This document shows, piece by piece, positions 34,808 through 43,260 of a stretch of 63,470 bases of DNA. The stretch lies in assembly GCA_024280945.1 (NCBI GenBank), contig JAMXLO010000050.1, positions 1 through 63,470 of the forward strand, written 5' to 3'. The first letter of the stretch is position 1. Every line of letters begins with the position of its first letter. Made by a program: the position numbers and the translations under genes. The notes beneath the pieces were generated by a model. It did no database searches. It saw only the letters and a program-made list of their open reading frames with translations, and was not told the DNA's origin. The stretch is from Acetobacteraceae bacterium (lineage in GTDB: Bacteria > Pseudomonadota > Alphaproteobacteria > Acetobacterales > Acetobacteraceae).

Positions 34808-35962
34808 GTGTCCGCAGTCATCCAAGATCTCAACGAGCTGCCAGACGACGACTTCCGCATGCATGTCCGGCAGTGGATCGAGGCGAATTATCCGCCCGAG
34901 ATTCGCAATCCGCCAAAGCGGCTGCACTACAAGGACACGAAGCCCTGGTACCAGATGCTGTCGCGCAAAGGCTGGCTCTGCCCCGGCTGGCCCAAACAAT
35001 TCGGCGGCATGGACCTCTCGCCCGGCAAGCAGCTCATCTTCATGGAGGAGAAGGAACGCCATGGCTGCGCGCGATCCAACGACATGGGCATCACCATGCT
35101 GGGTCCGCTGCTGATCCGTTATGGCACCAAGGAGCAGCAGGACTTCTATCTGCCAAAGATCCTGACCGGCGAGCACATCTGGTGCCAGGGCTATTCTGAG
35201 CCGAACGCCGGCTCCGATCTCGCCAGTCTGCGTACCGAGGCGGTGCTGGATGGCGACGAATGGGTTGTCAACGGCCAGAAGATCTGGACCTCCATGGCAA
35301 TGGACGCCAACTGGATCTTCCTGCTGGTACGCACCGACAAGCAGGCAAAGAAGCAGGACGGCATCAGTTTCCTGCTCGTGCCGATGGACAGCCCCGGCAT
35401 CACGGTGCGGCCCATACGCAACATCGATATGGGCGACGAGTTCTGCGAGACCTTCTTCGACGAGGTTCGCGTCCCGAAGGACAATCTGGTCGGAGAGATC
35501 AACAAGGGCTGGACCATGGCGAAGAACCTGCTGGGGTTCGAGCGCATCGGCTCCGGCTCGCCGCGCCAGTCTGCATATGCACTCTCACGGCTGCGCCTGC
35601 TGGCCGAGCGGATGGGGGTGTCGGACGAGGAGTGGTTTCAGGACCGTTACACGCGCCTGCGGCTGGACCTGGAGGACCACAAGTCGCTGTACAACGAATT
35701 CGTCGCCCGGGTCTACCGTGGCGAGGCGCTCGGCCCTGATGTCTCAATGCTGAAGATCAACCAGACCGAGCTTTACCAGCGCATCACGGAGACGATGCTG
35801 GAAGTTGCCGGTGAACACGGAGGCTGGTTCGGAGAACTCGATGGCAACCGTGAGTTGAACCCGGCCGGACTGTTCATCCAATCGCGGCCGTCGACGATTT
35901 ATGCTGGATCGAATGAGATCCAGCGGAACATCCTGGCGAAGAACGTTCTGGAATTGCCCTGA
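34808..35962 (+). CDS. Acyl-CoA dehydrogenase family protein
   Basis: 384 aa from GTG 34808, preceded by an excellent GGAGG site. Family elements: GWLCPGWPKQFGGMDLS, the flavin-binding YSEPNAGSDLASLRTEA, VVNGQKIWTSMA and the C-terminal IYAGSNEIQRNILAKN. The position equivalent to the catalytic glutamate of medium-chain enzymes (YEG) is alanine (A366). Such variants occur in families with the base elsewhere or in heteromeric FadE pairs; no second subunit is adjacent. Probable role: alpha,beta-dehydrogenation of an acyl-CoA feeding the fused hydratase/dehydrogenase. Confidence 0.9.
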   Translation: MSAVIQDLNELPDDDFRMHVRQWIEANYPPEIRNPPKRLHYKDTKPWYQMLSRKGWLCPGWPKQFGGMDLSPGKQLIFMEEKERHGCARSNDMGITMLGPLLIRYGTKEQQDFYLPKILTGEHIWCQGYSEPNAGSDLASLRTEAVLDGDEWVVNGQKIWTSMAMDANWIFLLVRTDKQAKKQDGISFLLVPMDSPGITVRPIRNIDMGDEFCETFFDEVRVPKDNLVGEINKGWTMAKNLLGFERIGSGSPRQSAYALSRLRLLAERMGVSDEEWFQDRYTRLRLDLEDHKSLYNEFVARVYRGEALGPDVSMLKINQTELYQRITETMLEVAGEHGGWFGELDGNRELNPAGLFIQSRPSTIYAGSNEIQRNILAKNVLELP

Positions 35963-36120
35963 CGCAGGTAGGCATCAGGGCTGATGGTCAAACGCGGCTG
36001 ATGACGGTTTGGCGTACCTGCGGTGCATTGACCTCGCGCGAAGCCGCGTCCTATCGTCGCGGCTGAAACCAAACACCGGGGCGCCACGAAGCCGGCCCCA
36101 CCTTGGGAGGGCCGCCGACC

Positions 36121-37002
36121 GTGGAAGATGCTGCGCGCCTCTTGCAGCTAGTTGTCAATGGGGCGGCCGCCGGCTGCATCTATGGACTGATCGCTCTCGG
36201 ATTCGTCCTGATCTACAAGGCGACCGAGATGATCAACTTCGCCCAGGGCGACATCATGATGCTGGGCGGGTTCTTCGCGTTCGCGCTGATCGCGCATTTC
36301 GGCCTGAACTATTGGCTCGGCGCGCTGATCGCTATCATGCTGACCGCCGCATTCGGATTTGCCCTTGACGCAGTGATCTTACGCCGTGTCATCGGCCAGC
36401 CGCAGTTCGCGGTCGTGATGCTGACCTTGGGGCTCGGATTCATCTTCCGCGCCTATGCCGGCATCACGTGGGGATACGATTCGGTCGGCTTCAACACCCC
36501 GTTCACCAATCGCACGATCAACCTGAGCGGCCTTGTTCTGGGGCAGGACAATGTCTCCATCATCGTCGGGACGGTGCTTCTGTGCGGCGTTCTGTACGTC
36601 TTCTTCAGCCATACGCGGCTTGGCATCGCAATGCAGGCCTCGTCGCAGAATCAACTCGCCGCGTATTATATGGGCATCCCGGTGCGAACCGTGTTTTCGT
36701 TGATCTGGGCGATCAGCGCCGGCGTCGCGGCAGTGGCCGGCATCCTGCTCTCCCCGGTGTCGATGATCGACGTGAACATGGGCTTCCTCGGTATCAAGGC
36801 ATTTGCCGCAGCCGTACTCGGCGGTTTCGGCAGTATCCCGGGTGCGCTGGTTGGCGGCGTGGTTATTGGCATCGTGGAACAGCTGGCGGGATATTTTCTG
36901 CCGGCCGGTTTTCAGGAGGTCACCTCGAATGTCGTGCTGTTGGCCACCCTGATCCTGCGCCCGCAGGGACTGTTCGCAGAAATAGCCGGCAAGCGGGTCT
37001 GA
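36121..37002 (+). CDS. Branched-chain amino acid-type ABC transporter permease (LivH-like)
   Basis: 293 aa from GTG 36121, with GGGAGG upstream; a TTG at 36103 is a less likely start. Hydrophobic throughout, with NGAAAGCIYGLIALGFVLIY and KATEMINFAQGDIMMLGGFF, the hallmark LivH N-terminus, and FAAAVLGGFGSIPGALVGGV near the end. It heads a seven-gene transport operon. These importers also carry amides, urea and aromatic or acyl compounds. Confidence 0.93.
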   Translation: MEDAARLLQLVVNGAAAGCIYGLIALGFVLIYKATEMINFAQGDIMMLGGFFAFALIAHFGLNYWLGALIAIMLTAAFGFALDAVILRRVIGQPQFAVVMLTLGLGFIFRAYAGITWGYDSVGFNTPFTNRTINLSGLVLGQDNVSIIVGTVLLCGVLYVFFSHTRLGIAMQASSQNQLAAYYMGIPVRTVFSLIWAISAGVAAVAGILLSPVSMIDVNMGFLGIKAFAAAVLGGFGSIPGALVGGVVIGIVEQLAGYFLPAGFQEVTSNVVLLATLILRPQGLFAEIAGKRV

Positions 37003-37005
37003 GCG

Positions 37006-38082
37006 ATGCGTTACCTGTTCAAGACCGACTATCGCCAGGACCTGACGATATGGCGCCACCGCGGAGACCTGTTCTGGTACGGTCTGCTGTGCATCGCTCT
37101 GCTAGCGATCCCGTTCGTGTTGGGCGAGTTCTATGTCGGCGAATTGGGCGGCGTGTTCATCTTTGCCGTTGCCGGCGTTGGGATGATGCTGCTCGCTGGC
37201 TATACCGGCCTGATCAGTTTGGGCAACGCCGCGTTTCTCGGCATCGGCGCCTACACCAATTCGATCCTGCTCGCGCACGGCGTACCGCTGCTGATCAGTC
37301 TGCCGGCGTCTGGCCTGTTTACCGGCTTGTTCGGTATCGCCATCGGGTTGCCGACATTGCGCATGAGCGGTCTGTATCTCGCCATCGCCACGCTGGCCTT
37401 CGGCTCCATCGTCGGCACGGTGTTTCAAAAGTGGGATGCCGTTACTGGCGGCTTCGACGGATTTCCAGTGCCGGAGCCCTATATCTTCGGCATCCCGATC
37501 CAGAGCGCGACCGGCGTCTACTATCTCTCGCTCGCCGTGCTGGTCATCGTGCTATGGCTGTCGGCCAACCTGCTGCGCACCCCGCTCGGTCGCGCCATGG
37601 TAGCGATCCGTGACAGCGAAATCTCCGCGCAGAGCATGGGCATTCACCTGGCACGCTACAAGACGTTCGCATTCGCCATCAGTGCCTTCATCACCGGATT
37701 GGCCGGAGCGCTGTTCGCGCACTATGTGCGCTTTCTGGCGCCCGACGCGTTCGATGTGCTGCTCTCGGTGCAGTTTGTCACCATTGTCTTCGTCGGCGGT
37801 CTGGGCTCGCTGCACGGGGTTATTTACGGTGCGTTGTTCGTGCGTCTGTTGCCGCAGTTCATTGCCATCATTCGCGACGAACTCCCATTCGGCATCGGCC
37901 GCATGCCGGGCCTGGAGCCGTCGCTGTTCGGTCTCGTGCTGGTGCTCGTGATCTTGTTCGAGCCGGGCGGCATCTACGGTCGCTGGATCAAGATCAAGCA
38001 CTGGTTCCAGGCCTACCCGCTGAAGCGTCGCAGCAGCTTCCGCCGGCAGAAGTCCTACGCCCGCTCGGAGCGACTGCGATGA
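37006..38082 (+). CDS. Branched-chain amino acid-type ABC transporter permease (LivM-like)
   Basis: 358 aa, about ten hydrophobic helices. LivM signatures: GYTGLISLGNAAFLGIGAYT near residue 65, LPTLRMSGLYLAIATLAFG, and AIRDSEISAQSMGIHLARYK. It starts 4 bp after livH and its stop overlaps the ATG of the LivG ATPase (ATGA), consistent with one coupled operon. Confidence 0.94.
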   Translation: MRYLFKTDYRQDLTIWRHRGDLFWYGLLCIALLAIPFVLGEFYVGELGGVFIFAVAGVGMMLLAGYTGLISLGNAAFLGIGAYTNSILLAHGVPLLISLPASGLFTGLFGIAIGLPTLRMSGLYLAIATLAFGSIVGTVFQKWDAVTGGFDGFPVPEPYIFGIPIQSATGVYYLSLAVLVIVLWLSANLLRTPLGRAMVAIRDSEISAQSMGIHLARYKTFAFAISAFITGLAGALFAHYVRFLAPDAFDVLLSVQFVTIVFVGGLGSLHGVIYGALFVRLLPQFIAIIRDELPFGIGRMPGLEPSLFGLVLVLVILFEPGGIYGRWIKIKHWFQAYPLKRRSSFRRQKSYARSERLR

Positions 38083-38843
38083 ACCTGTTCCGTGCCGAAG
38101 ATATCGCCATTCGCTTCGGCGGTATCCGCGCAGTCGACGCAGTCAGCTTTGATGTGCAGCCTGGCGAGGTATTCTCCATCATTGGTCCGAACGGCGCAGG
38201 CAAGACAACCATCTTCAACCTGATCAGCCGCATCTATACACCGACATCCGGCAGGTTGATCTTTCAGGACAAGGACATCACCAACGTTCCGCCACATCGC
38301 ATCGCTGGGCTGGGTATTGCGCGCACATTCCAGAACATCGAATTGTTCGCAAACGCCACTCTGCTGCAGAACCTGCTGATCGGACGGCATTGTCACTCAA
38401 CCGTTGGCGTGCTGTCGGAACTTGTCTTCACGCCCGTGGTGCGGCGCGAGGAGCTGAAGCACCGCGAGAAGGCGGAAGAGGTCATCGCCTTTCTCGGTCT
38501 CGAGCGCTATCGCGATACGCTGATCGCCAATCTGCCCTATGGCGTGCGAAAGGTCGTCGAGTTGGGCCGGGCACTTTGTATCGAGCCCAAACTGTTGCTG
38601 CTTGACGAACCTTCCTCGGGGCTGAACGTCGAGGAAACCGAGGGCATGGGGTTCTGGATCGAGGATATCAAGAAGGATCTCGGTGTCACAGTGATCATGG
38701 TCGAGCACGATATGAATTTGGTCCGCATGGTCTCGGATCGGGTGATGGCGCTGAACTACGGCAAGGTCATCGCACTCGGCACGCCGGATGAGGTACAGAG
38801 CCATCCTGAAGTCGTGCGGGCCTATATCGGGGGTGAGGCATGA
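38079..38843 (+). CDS. Branched-chain amino acid-type ABC transporter ATPase (LivG-like)
   Basis: 254 aa. Walker A GPNGAGKTT, Q-loop region ARTFQNIELF, Walker B LLLLDEPSSGLN and the switch VEHDMNLVRMVSDRV. The usual LSGGQ is replaced by NLPYGVRKVVELGRAL, which is seen in some LivG-like proteins. Start and stop both overlap neighbouring genes by 4 bp. Confidence 0.93.
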   Translation: MNLFRAEDIAIRFGGIRAVDAVSFDVQPGEVFSIIGPNGAGKTTIFNLISRIYTPTSGRLIFQDKDITNVPPHRIAGLGIARTFQNIELFANATLLQNLLIGRHCHSTVGVLSELVFTPVVRREELKHREKAEEVIAFLGLERYRDTLIANLPYGVRKVVELGRALCIEPKLLLLDEPSSGLNVEETEGMGFWIEDIKKDLGVTVIMVEHDMNLVRMVSDRVMALNYGKVIALGTPDEVQSHPEVVRAYIGGEA

Positions 38844-39619
38844 GCGCCTCTGCGTCGTTGCTCGACGTCACCGCAGTCGAAACCTTTTACGGCCCCATTC
38901 AGGCCATCCGCGGCGTCAGCCTGCAAGTGGCGCAGGGCCAAATCGTTACCGTGCTTGGTGCGAACGGTGCCGGCAAAACGACCGTGCTGCGCACCGTCTC
39001 GGGCGTGCTCGATCCGGAGCGCGGCTCCGTAAAGTTCGAAGGCAAGGAGATCGGTCACCTGCCGCCGGACCGCGTCATGCGTCTCGGCATCTGTCATGTA
39101 CCGGAAGGTCGCGAAACCTTCCCGTTCCTAACGGTATACGAGAACCTGCTGATGGGAGCCTATACGCGCCACGACAAGGACGAGGTGCATCGCGACCTTG
39201 AGCTGTGTTTTGGCTATTTTCCGGTGTTGAAAGAGCGCTCGCATCAGCGAGCCGGCCTGCTCTCCGGCGGCGAACAGCAGATGCTGGCGATCAGCCGTGC
39301 TCTGATGGGGCGGCCAAAGCTGTTGCTGCTGGATGAGCCGTCTCTTGGCCTGTCACCCCTTCTGGTGACACAGATCTTTCGCATCATCCGCCGGATCAAT
39401 GATGAGCAGGGCGTCGCGATTCTGTTGGTCGAGCAGAACGCTCACATGGCACTGCGCACGGCGCAGTTCGGCTACGTGCTGGAGGTGGGACGGATCGTCC
39501 TGGCCGATGACTGTGCCAAATTGATGCAAACCGACGCGATCAAGGAGTTCTATCTGGGCCAGAAGGATTCCGGGGTGCGCGGGCAAAGGCGATGGAAGAG
39601 GAAGCGGCTGTGGCATTGA
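38840..39619 (+). CDS. Branched-chain amino acid-type ABC transporter ATPase (LivF-like)
   Basis: 259 aa. It has Walker A GANGAGKTT, VPEGRETFPFLTVYENLLMG typical of LivF, signature LLSGGEQQMLAISRAL and Walker B LLLLDEPSLGLSP. The C-terminus is extended and very basic (QRRWKRKRLWH) where it overlaps the start of the acyl-CoA-synthetase-like gene by 28 bp. Confidence 0.93.
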   Translation: MSASASLLDVTAVETFYGPIQAIRGVSLQVAQGQIVTVLGANGAGKTTVLRTVSGVLDPERGSVKFEGKEIGHLPPDRVMRLGICHVPEGRETFPFLTVYENLLMGAYTRHDKDEVHRDLELCFGYFPVLKERSHQRAGLLSGGEQQMLAISRALMGRPKLLLLDEPSLGLSPLLVTQIFRIIRRINDEQGVAILLVEQNAHMALRTAQFGYVLEVGRIVLADDCAKLMQTDAIKEFYLGQKDSGVRGQRRWKRKRLWH

Positions 39620-40734
39620 ACCCGGCAAGCGTACCGGCGATCCTCGCGACGCATGTGACGGCACACGGCAGCGAGGTCGTGCTGCGGAAGAAGGACCGCG
39701 GCATCTGGAAGGCGATCACCTGGGCCGAACTCGGCGCCCATGTGCGCGAGGTAAGCTCTGGTCTGACAAGAATGGGTTTCCGGCCAGGCGATGTCGCCTG
39801 CGTGCTGGCAGAGACCCGACCGGAGTGGGCCTACATCGACCTGGGCATTCTCACCGCGGCCGGCATTTCCGGTGGTATCCCGCCTGACAGCGATGCGGAA
39901 CGGCTTGGGCAGGTTCTGCGTGACTCCCGCTGCCGCGTACTGTTCGTGGAAAACGAGGAACAACTGGACAAGGCGCTGCTGATACGTGACCGCTGTCCCG
40001 CCCTGCAGCGCATCGTTATTATCGATATGAAGGGTCTGCGTGACTTTGCCGACCCGATGTGTGCCAGCCTCAAGGCCTTCGTCGACCCCGATCTTAAAGC
40101 CGCACCCGTTGCTATCGCAGCCGAGCAACCGGCTGTCCTGCTTGTACGCGACGGCAATCTACAGACGTTGCGGCATGGCGAAACGATGAGCCTGATCGCC
40201 GACGCGCGCAGCAAGCTGCCGCTGCACCCGAACGATGAACGCCTTGCACTGTTGCCGATGAGCGAGGTCGTGGAGCGGATTCTAGGCCTCTACCTGTCGC
40301 TGGAGGCACGTGTCATCAGCAACTATCTCGAGAACCCCGACACTGCTGTCGAGAATCTGCAGGAATTGCAGCCAACGGTACTCGCGACCGATGCACGCAT
40401 CTGGCAGATGTTGTGCGATCGGATCGAGGTTGCCGCGGCCAATGCCACGCGTCTTCAACGCATGCTGTATCGCTGGGCGATCACGGCGGCTGTCAATCGC
40501 GGCCCGAGCGCCTGGCTGGCGCGCGCCACCGTGCTGCGTGCGGTCAAGCGCGAGATCGGCCTCGGCCGGTTGCGAGTTGCGTATGCGGGTGGTGCCCGGC
40601 TGTCACCAGAGAGCGAACGCTGGACCGCTGCTCTGGGCATCAATCTCCGATATGTCGATGGCAAGGCGACGCAGGGTATCGCCTTGGACGAACAGCGGTA
40701 TCAGGCCCTGAAAGAAGCAGCTTACGGCACCTGA
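39592..40734 (+). CDS. Truncated, degenerate AMP-dependent acyl-CoA synthetase-like protein
   Basis: 380 aa, against ~600 for long-chain acyl-CoA synthetases. The N-terminal part is recognisable (ITWAELGAHVREVSSGLTRM, FRPGDVACVLAETRPEWAYI), as is RLRVAYAGGARLSPESERW near the end. The nucleotide-binding TSGTTGxPKG loop is absent (AVLLVRDGNLQTLRHGETMS is in its place), the YGxTE motif reads YVDGKATQG, and the whole C-terminal domain with the catalytic lysine is missing. The frame is intact and sits inside a tight Liv operon, where full-length synthetases often occur. It is probably catalytically dead but may keep a binding or scaffold role. Confidence 0.82.
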   Translation: MEEEAAVALNPASVPAILATHVTAHGSEVVLRKKDRGIWKAITWAELGAHVREVSSGLTRMGFRPGDVACVLAETRPEWAYIDLGILTAAGISGGIPPDSDAERLGQVLRDSRCRVLFVENEEQLDKALLIRDRCPALQRIVIIDMKGLRDFADPMCASLKAFVDPDLKAAPVAIAAEQPAVLLVRDGNLQTLRHGETMSLIADARSKLPLHPNDERLALLPMSEVVERILGLYLSLEARVISNYLENPDTAVENLQELQPTVLATDARIWQMLCDRIEVAAANATRLQRMLYRWAITAAVNRGPSAWLARATVLRAVKREIGLGRLRVAYAGGARLSPESERWTAALGINLRYVDGKATQGIALDEQRYQALKEAAYGT

Positions 40735-40750
40735 AGGAAGGAATGAATTT

Positions 40751-41920
40751 ATGCGTAGCAGGCTACTCGCGGCGGCAATCGTCGCCGCGCTGACGGCGCC
40801 CGCCATGTCGGCAGACAGTGTTCGTGGCGTGACCGACAATGAAATCGTCATCGGCACCTACACCGATCTGTCCGGCGTGACCGCGATGTGGGGCGTCAAC
40901 AATGCCAACGCCTGGCGCATGGTGTTCGACGAGACCAACGCAGAGGGTGGCATCAACGGTCGCAAGATCAAGTACATCGTCGAGGACAACCAATATCAGG
41001 TGCCGCGATCGGTGCAGGCGGCGAACAAGCTGATCAACCGCGACGGGGTGTTCATGATGGTCGCCAATGGCGGCACACCGATGAACAACGCGACGATGCC
41101 CGAGCAGCTGGCGAAGGGTGTGCCGAACGTATTCCCGCTGACCTCGGCACGATCGATGTACGAGCCGCTGCACCACCTGAAGTTCGGATTGGCCAGCTCC
41201 TACTACGACCAGATGCGCGCGGGTGTGAAGCTGTTCGTGGAACAGCGTGGCAAAAAGACGGTCTGTGCCATGTCGGAGGATACGGATTTCGGCCGTGACG
41301 TAATGGCGGGAGCCAAAGACCAACTTACGGCGATGAATCTGAAGCTTGCAGCCGAGACGCTGCATAAGCCAACGGACACGGACTTCAGCGCCTCTGTTGC
41401 GCGGCTACGCGATGCCAACTGCGACCTGATCCTGGTCGGAGGCATCGTCCGCGATAGCGTGCAGATCATCTCCGCCGTGCGTAAGACCGGCTGGAACGTC
41501 GATATGCTCGGCCAAGCGGCGAGCTATGATGAGGCGGTGGCAGAAGTGCCGGGCGGGATCACAGAGGGCTTTTACTCGATGACGCCAGTACTGTACGTCG
41601 CCGCCAGCAGCGAAAGCCCGGAAGTGGCCAAGTTCGCGGAGAAGTACAAGAAGGATTTCGGCAAGGAGCCGAACTTCGCCGCACAGATCGGCTATACTGG
41701 TGCGCAGCTTGTCGTTCAGGCGCTCAAGAATGCCGGCAAGGATCTGACCACGGACAGCTTTGTCGCTGGCATGGAAAGCATCAAGGATTGGCACGACATT
41801 TTCGGCTCGCCACCGATGAGCTTCAGCACTACCAAGCACCAAGGTTCGAATGAATCCTTCCTGTGCGTCGTGAAGGGCGGTCACTGGATACCTGTCAGCA
41901 CGACACCGGTGGGTTACTGA
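40751..41920 (+). CDS. Branched-chain-type ABC solute-binding protein (LivK-like), copy 1
   Basis: 389 aa with a Sec signal (MRSRLLAAAIVAALTAPAMS, cleavage near ADS). The mature protein has VTDNEIVIGTYTDLSGVTAM, NAEGGINGRKIKYIVEDN and TDFSASVARLRDANCDLILV, a type I periplasmic fold. It is the first of two very similar binding proteins at the end of the Liv operon. The ligand is unknown. Confidence 0.92.
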   Translation: MRSRLLAAAIVAALTAPAMSADSVRGVTDNEIVIGTYTDLSGVTAMWGVNNANAWRMVFDETNAEGGINGRKIKYIVEDNQYQVPRSVQAANKLINRDGVFMMVANGGTPMNNATMPEQLAKGVPNVFPLTSARSMYEPLHHLKFGLASSYYDQMRAGVKLFVEQRGKKTVCAMSEDTDFGRDVMAGAKDQLTAMNLKLAAETLHKPTDTDFSASVARLRDANCDLILVGGIVRDSVQIISAVRKTGWNVDMLGQAASYDEAVAEVPGGITEGFYSMTPVLYVAASSESPEVAKFAEKYKKDFGKEPNFAAQIGYTGAQLVVQALKNAGKDLTTDSFVAGMESIKDWHDIFGSPPMSFSTTKHQGSNESFLCVVKGGHWIPVSTTPVGY

Positions 41921-41935
41921 ACAGTTTGCAATGGT

Positions 41936-41961
41936 GATGGTCGGGCGTTGGCCCGACCATC
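41936..41961 (+). terminator. Perfect 11-bp stem-loop between the two binding-protein genes
   Basis: GATGGTCGGGC (41936-41946) pairs perfectly with GCCCGACCATC (41951-41961) around a GTTG loop. No T-run follows, so it may act as an attenuator or an mRNA-stabilising hairpin protecting the upstream message rather than as a full terminator. Confidence 0.6.
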
Positions 41962-42053
41962 GGCACCGAAGGAAAGGGGGTTCTCACTGCGCTGACGTAA
42001 GCCGAGCGACAGGGCGGGACTAGCGGCATAAATCGGCAAGGGAGAAGGGACGT

Positions 42054-43220
42054 ATGCGAAACGCATTCTTTGCGGCGGTTGCAGCCGTAGCACTCACGAT
42101 CCCGGCCACGGCGGGAGAGAAGTCCCGTGTCACGGACAACGAAATTGTCATCGGCACCTACACCGACCTGTCTGGCGTGACGGCGATGTGGGGCGTCAAC
42201 AACACCAATGCCTGGCGCATGGTCTTCGACGAGGCCAACGCGGAAGGCGGGGTCAACGGGCGCAAGATCAGGTATGTTGTGGAGGACATGCAGTATCAGG
42301 TGCCACGCGCGGTACAGGCAGCGAACAAACTTATCAACCGCGATAACGTCTTCATCATGGTGGCCAATGGCGGCACGCCGATGAACAACGCGACGATGCC
42401 GGAGCAGATCGCAAAGGGCGTGCCCAACATCTTTCCGCTGACCGCGGCACGCTCGATGTATTATCCTCTCAACCACATGAAGTTCGGCTACGCGGCATCG
42501 TACTATGACATGGAGCGGGCTGGGGTAAAATTGTTCGCGGAGAAATACGGCAAGAAGCACATATGCGCCATGTCCCAGGATACCGATTTCGGCCGCGACG
42601 TCATGGATGGGGCCCGCGATGAGCTGAAGGCGCTGAATATGCAGCTTGTCGCCGAGACGCTGCACAAGCCGACTGACACCGACTTCAGCGCTTCGGTCGC
42701 AAAGCTGCGCGACGCCGGCTGCGACCTTGTGCTGCTGGGAACGATCGTGCGCGACACGGTGCAGATTGTTTCGGCGATCCGCAAGTCAGGCTGGAATGTG
42801 GACATTCTTGGCAACATAGCGATCTATGACCAGGCGGTGGCCGAAGTGCCTGGTGGGGTGACCGAAGGCATTTACACGACAACATCGGTTATCTTCGCCG
42901 AGCCTGGTGATCCGCGCCCCGCGGTGCGCGAATTCGCGACAAAGTACGAGAAGCTGTTTGGGCATCCACCCAATTTTGCTGCCGAGGTTGGCTATTCCGC
43001 GGCGCAACTGGTGGTGCTGGCACTCCAGCGAGCTGGCCGAGACCTAACCGCAGAGAGTTTTATCAGCGCGCTTGAGAGCATCAAGGACTACAAAGATATT
43101 TTTGGCTCACCGACCATGAGCTTCAGCCCGGCAAAGCATCAGGGCTCCAATGAGGCGTTCCTGGCTCAGGTGAAAAACGCCCACTGGATGCAGGTGGGCA
43201 CCGAATCCTACGGCTATTGA
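42054..43220 (+). CDS. Branched-chain-type ABC solute-binding protein (LivK-like), copy 2
   Basis: 388 aa with signal MRNAFFAAVAAVALTIPATA and a GGGAGAAGGG site upstream. It is co-linear with copy 1 (VTDNEIVIGTYTDLSGVTAM; KPTDTDFSASVAKLRDAGCD; HQGSNEAFLAQVKNAHWM). The differences between the copies suggest two related ligands served by one channel. The gene ends at a hairpin shared with the convergent AtuA-like gene. Confidence 0.92.
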   Translation: MRNAFFAAVAAVALTIPATAGEKSRVTDNEIVIGTYTDLSGVTAMWGVNNTNAWRMVFDEANAEGGVNGRKIRYVVEDMQYQVPRAVQAANKLINRDNVFIMVANGGTPMNNATMPEQIAKGVPNIFPLTAARSMYYPLNHMKFGYAASYYDMERAGVKLFAEKYGKKHICAMSQDTDFGRDVMDGARDELKALNMQLVAETLHKPTDTDFSASVAKLRDAGCDLVLLGTIVRDTVQIVSAIRKSGWNVDILGNIAIYDQAVAEVPGGVTEGIYTTTSVIFAEPGDPRPAVREFATKYEKLFGHPPNFAAEVGYSAAQLVVLALQRAGRDLTAESFISALESIKDYKDIFGSPTMSFSPAKHQGSNEAFLAQVKNAHWMQVGTESYGY

Positions 43221-43231
43221 CGTTTGCGCAA

Positions 43232-43260
43232 AGGTGGGAGACCTCACAAGGTCTCCACCT
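43232..43260. terminator. Hairpin between convergent genes, putative bidirectional terminator
   Basis: AGGTGGGAGACC (43232-43243) pairs with GGTCTCCACCT (43250-43260) with one bulged G and a 6-nt loop. It lies just after the second binding-protein gene and includes the last codons of the convergent AtuA-like gene. Confidence 0.55.
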
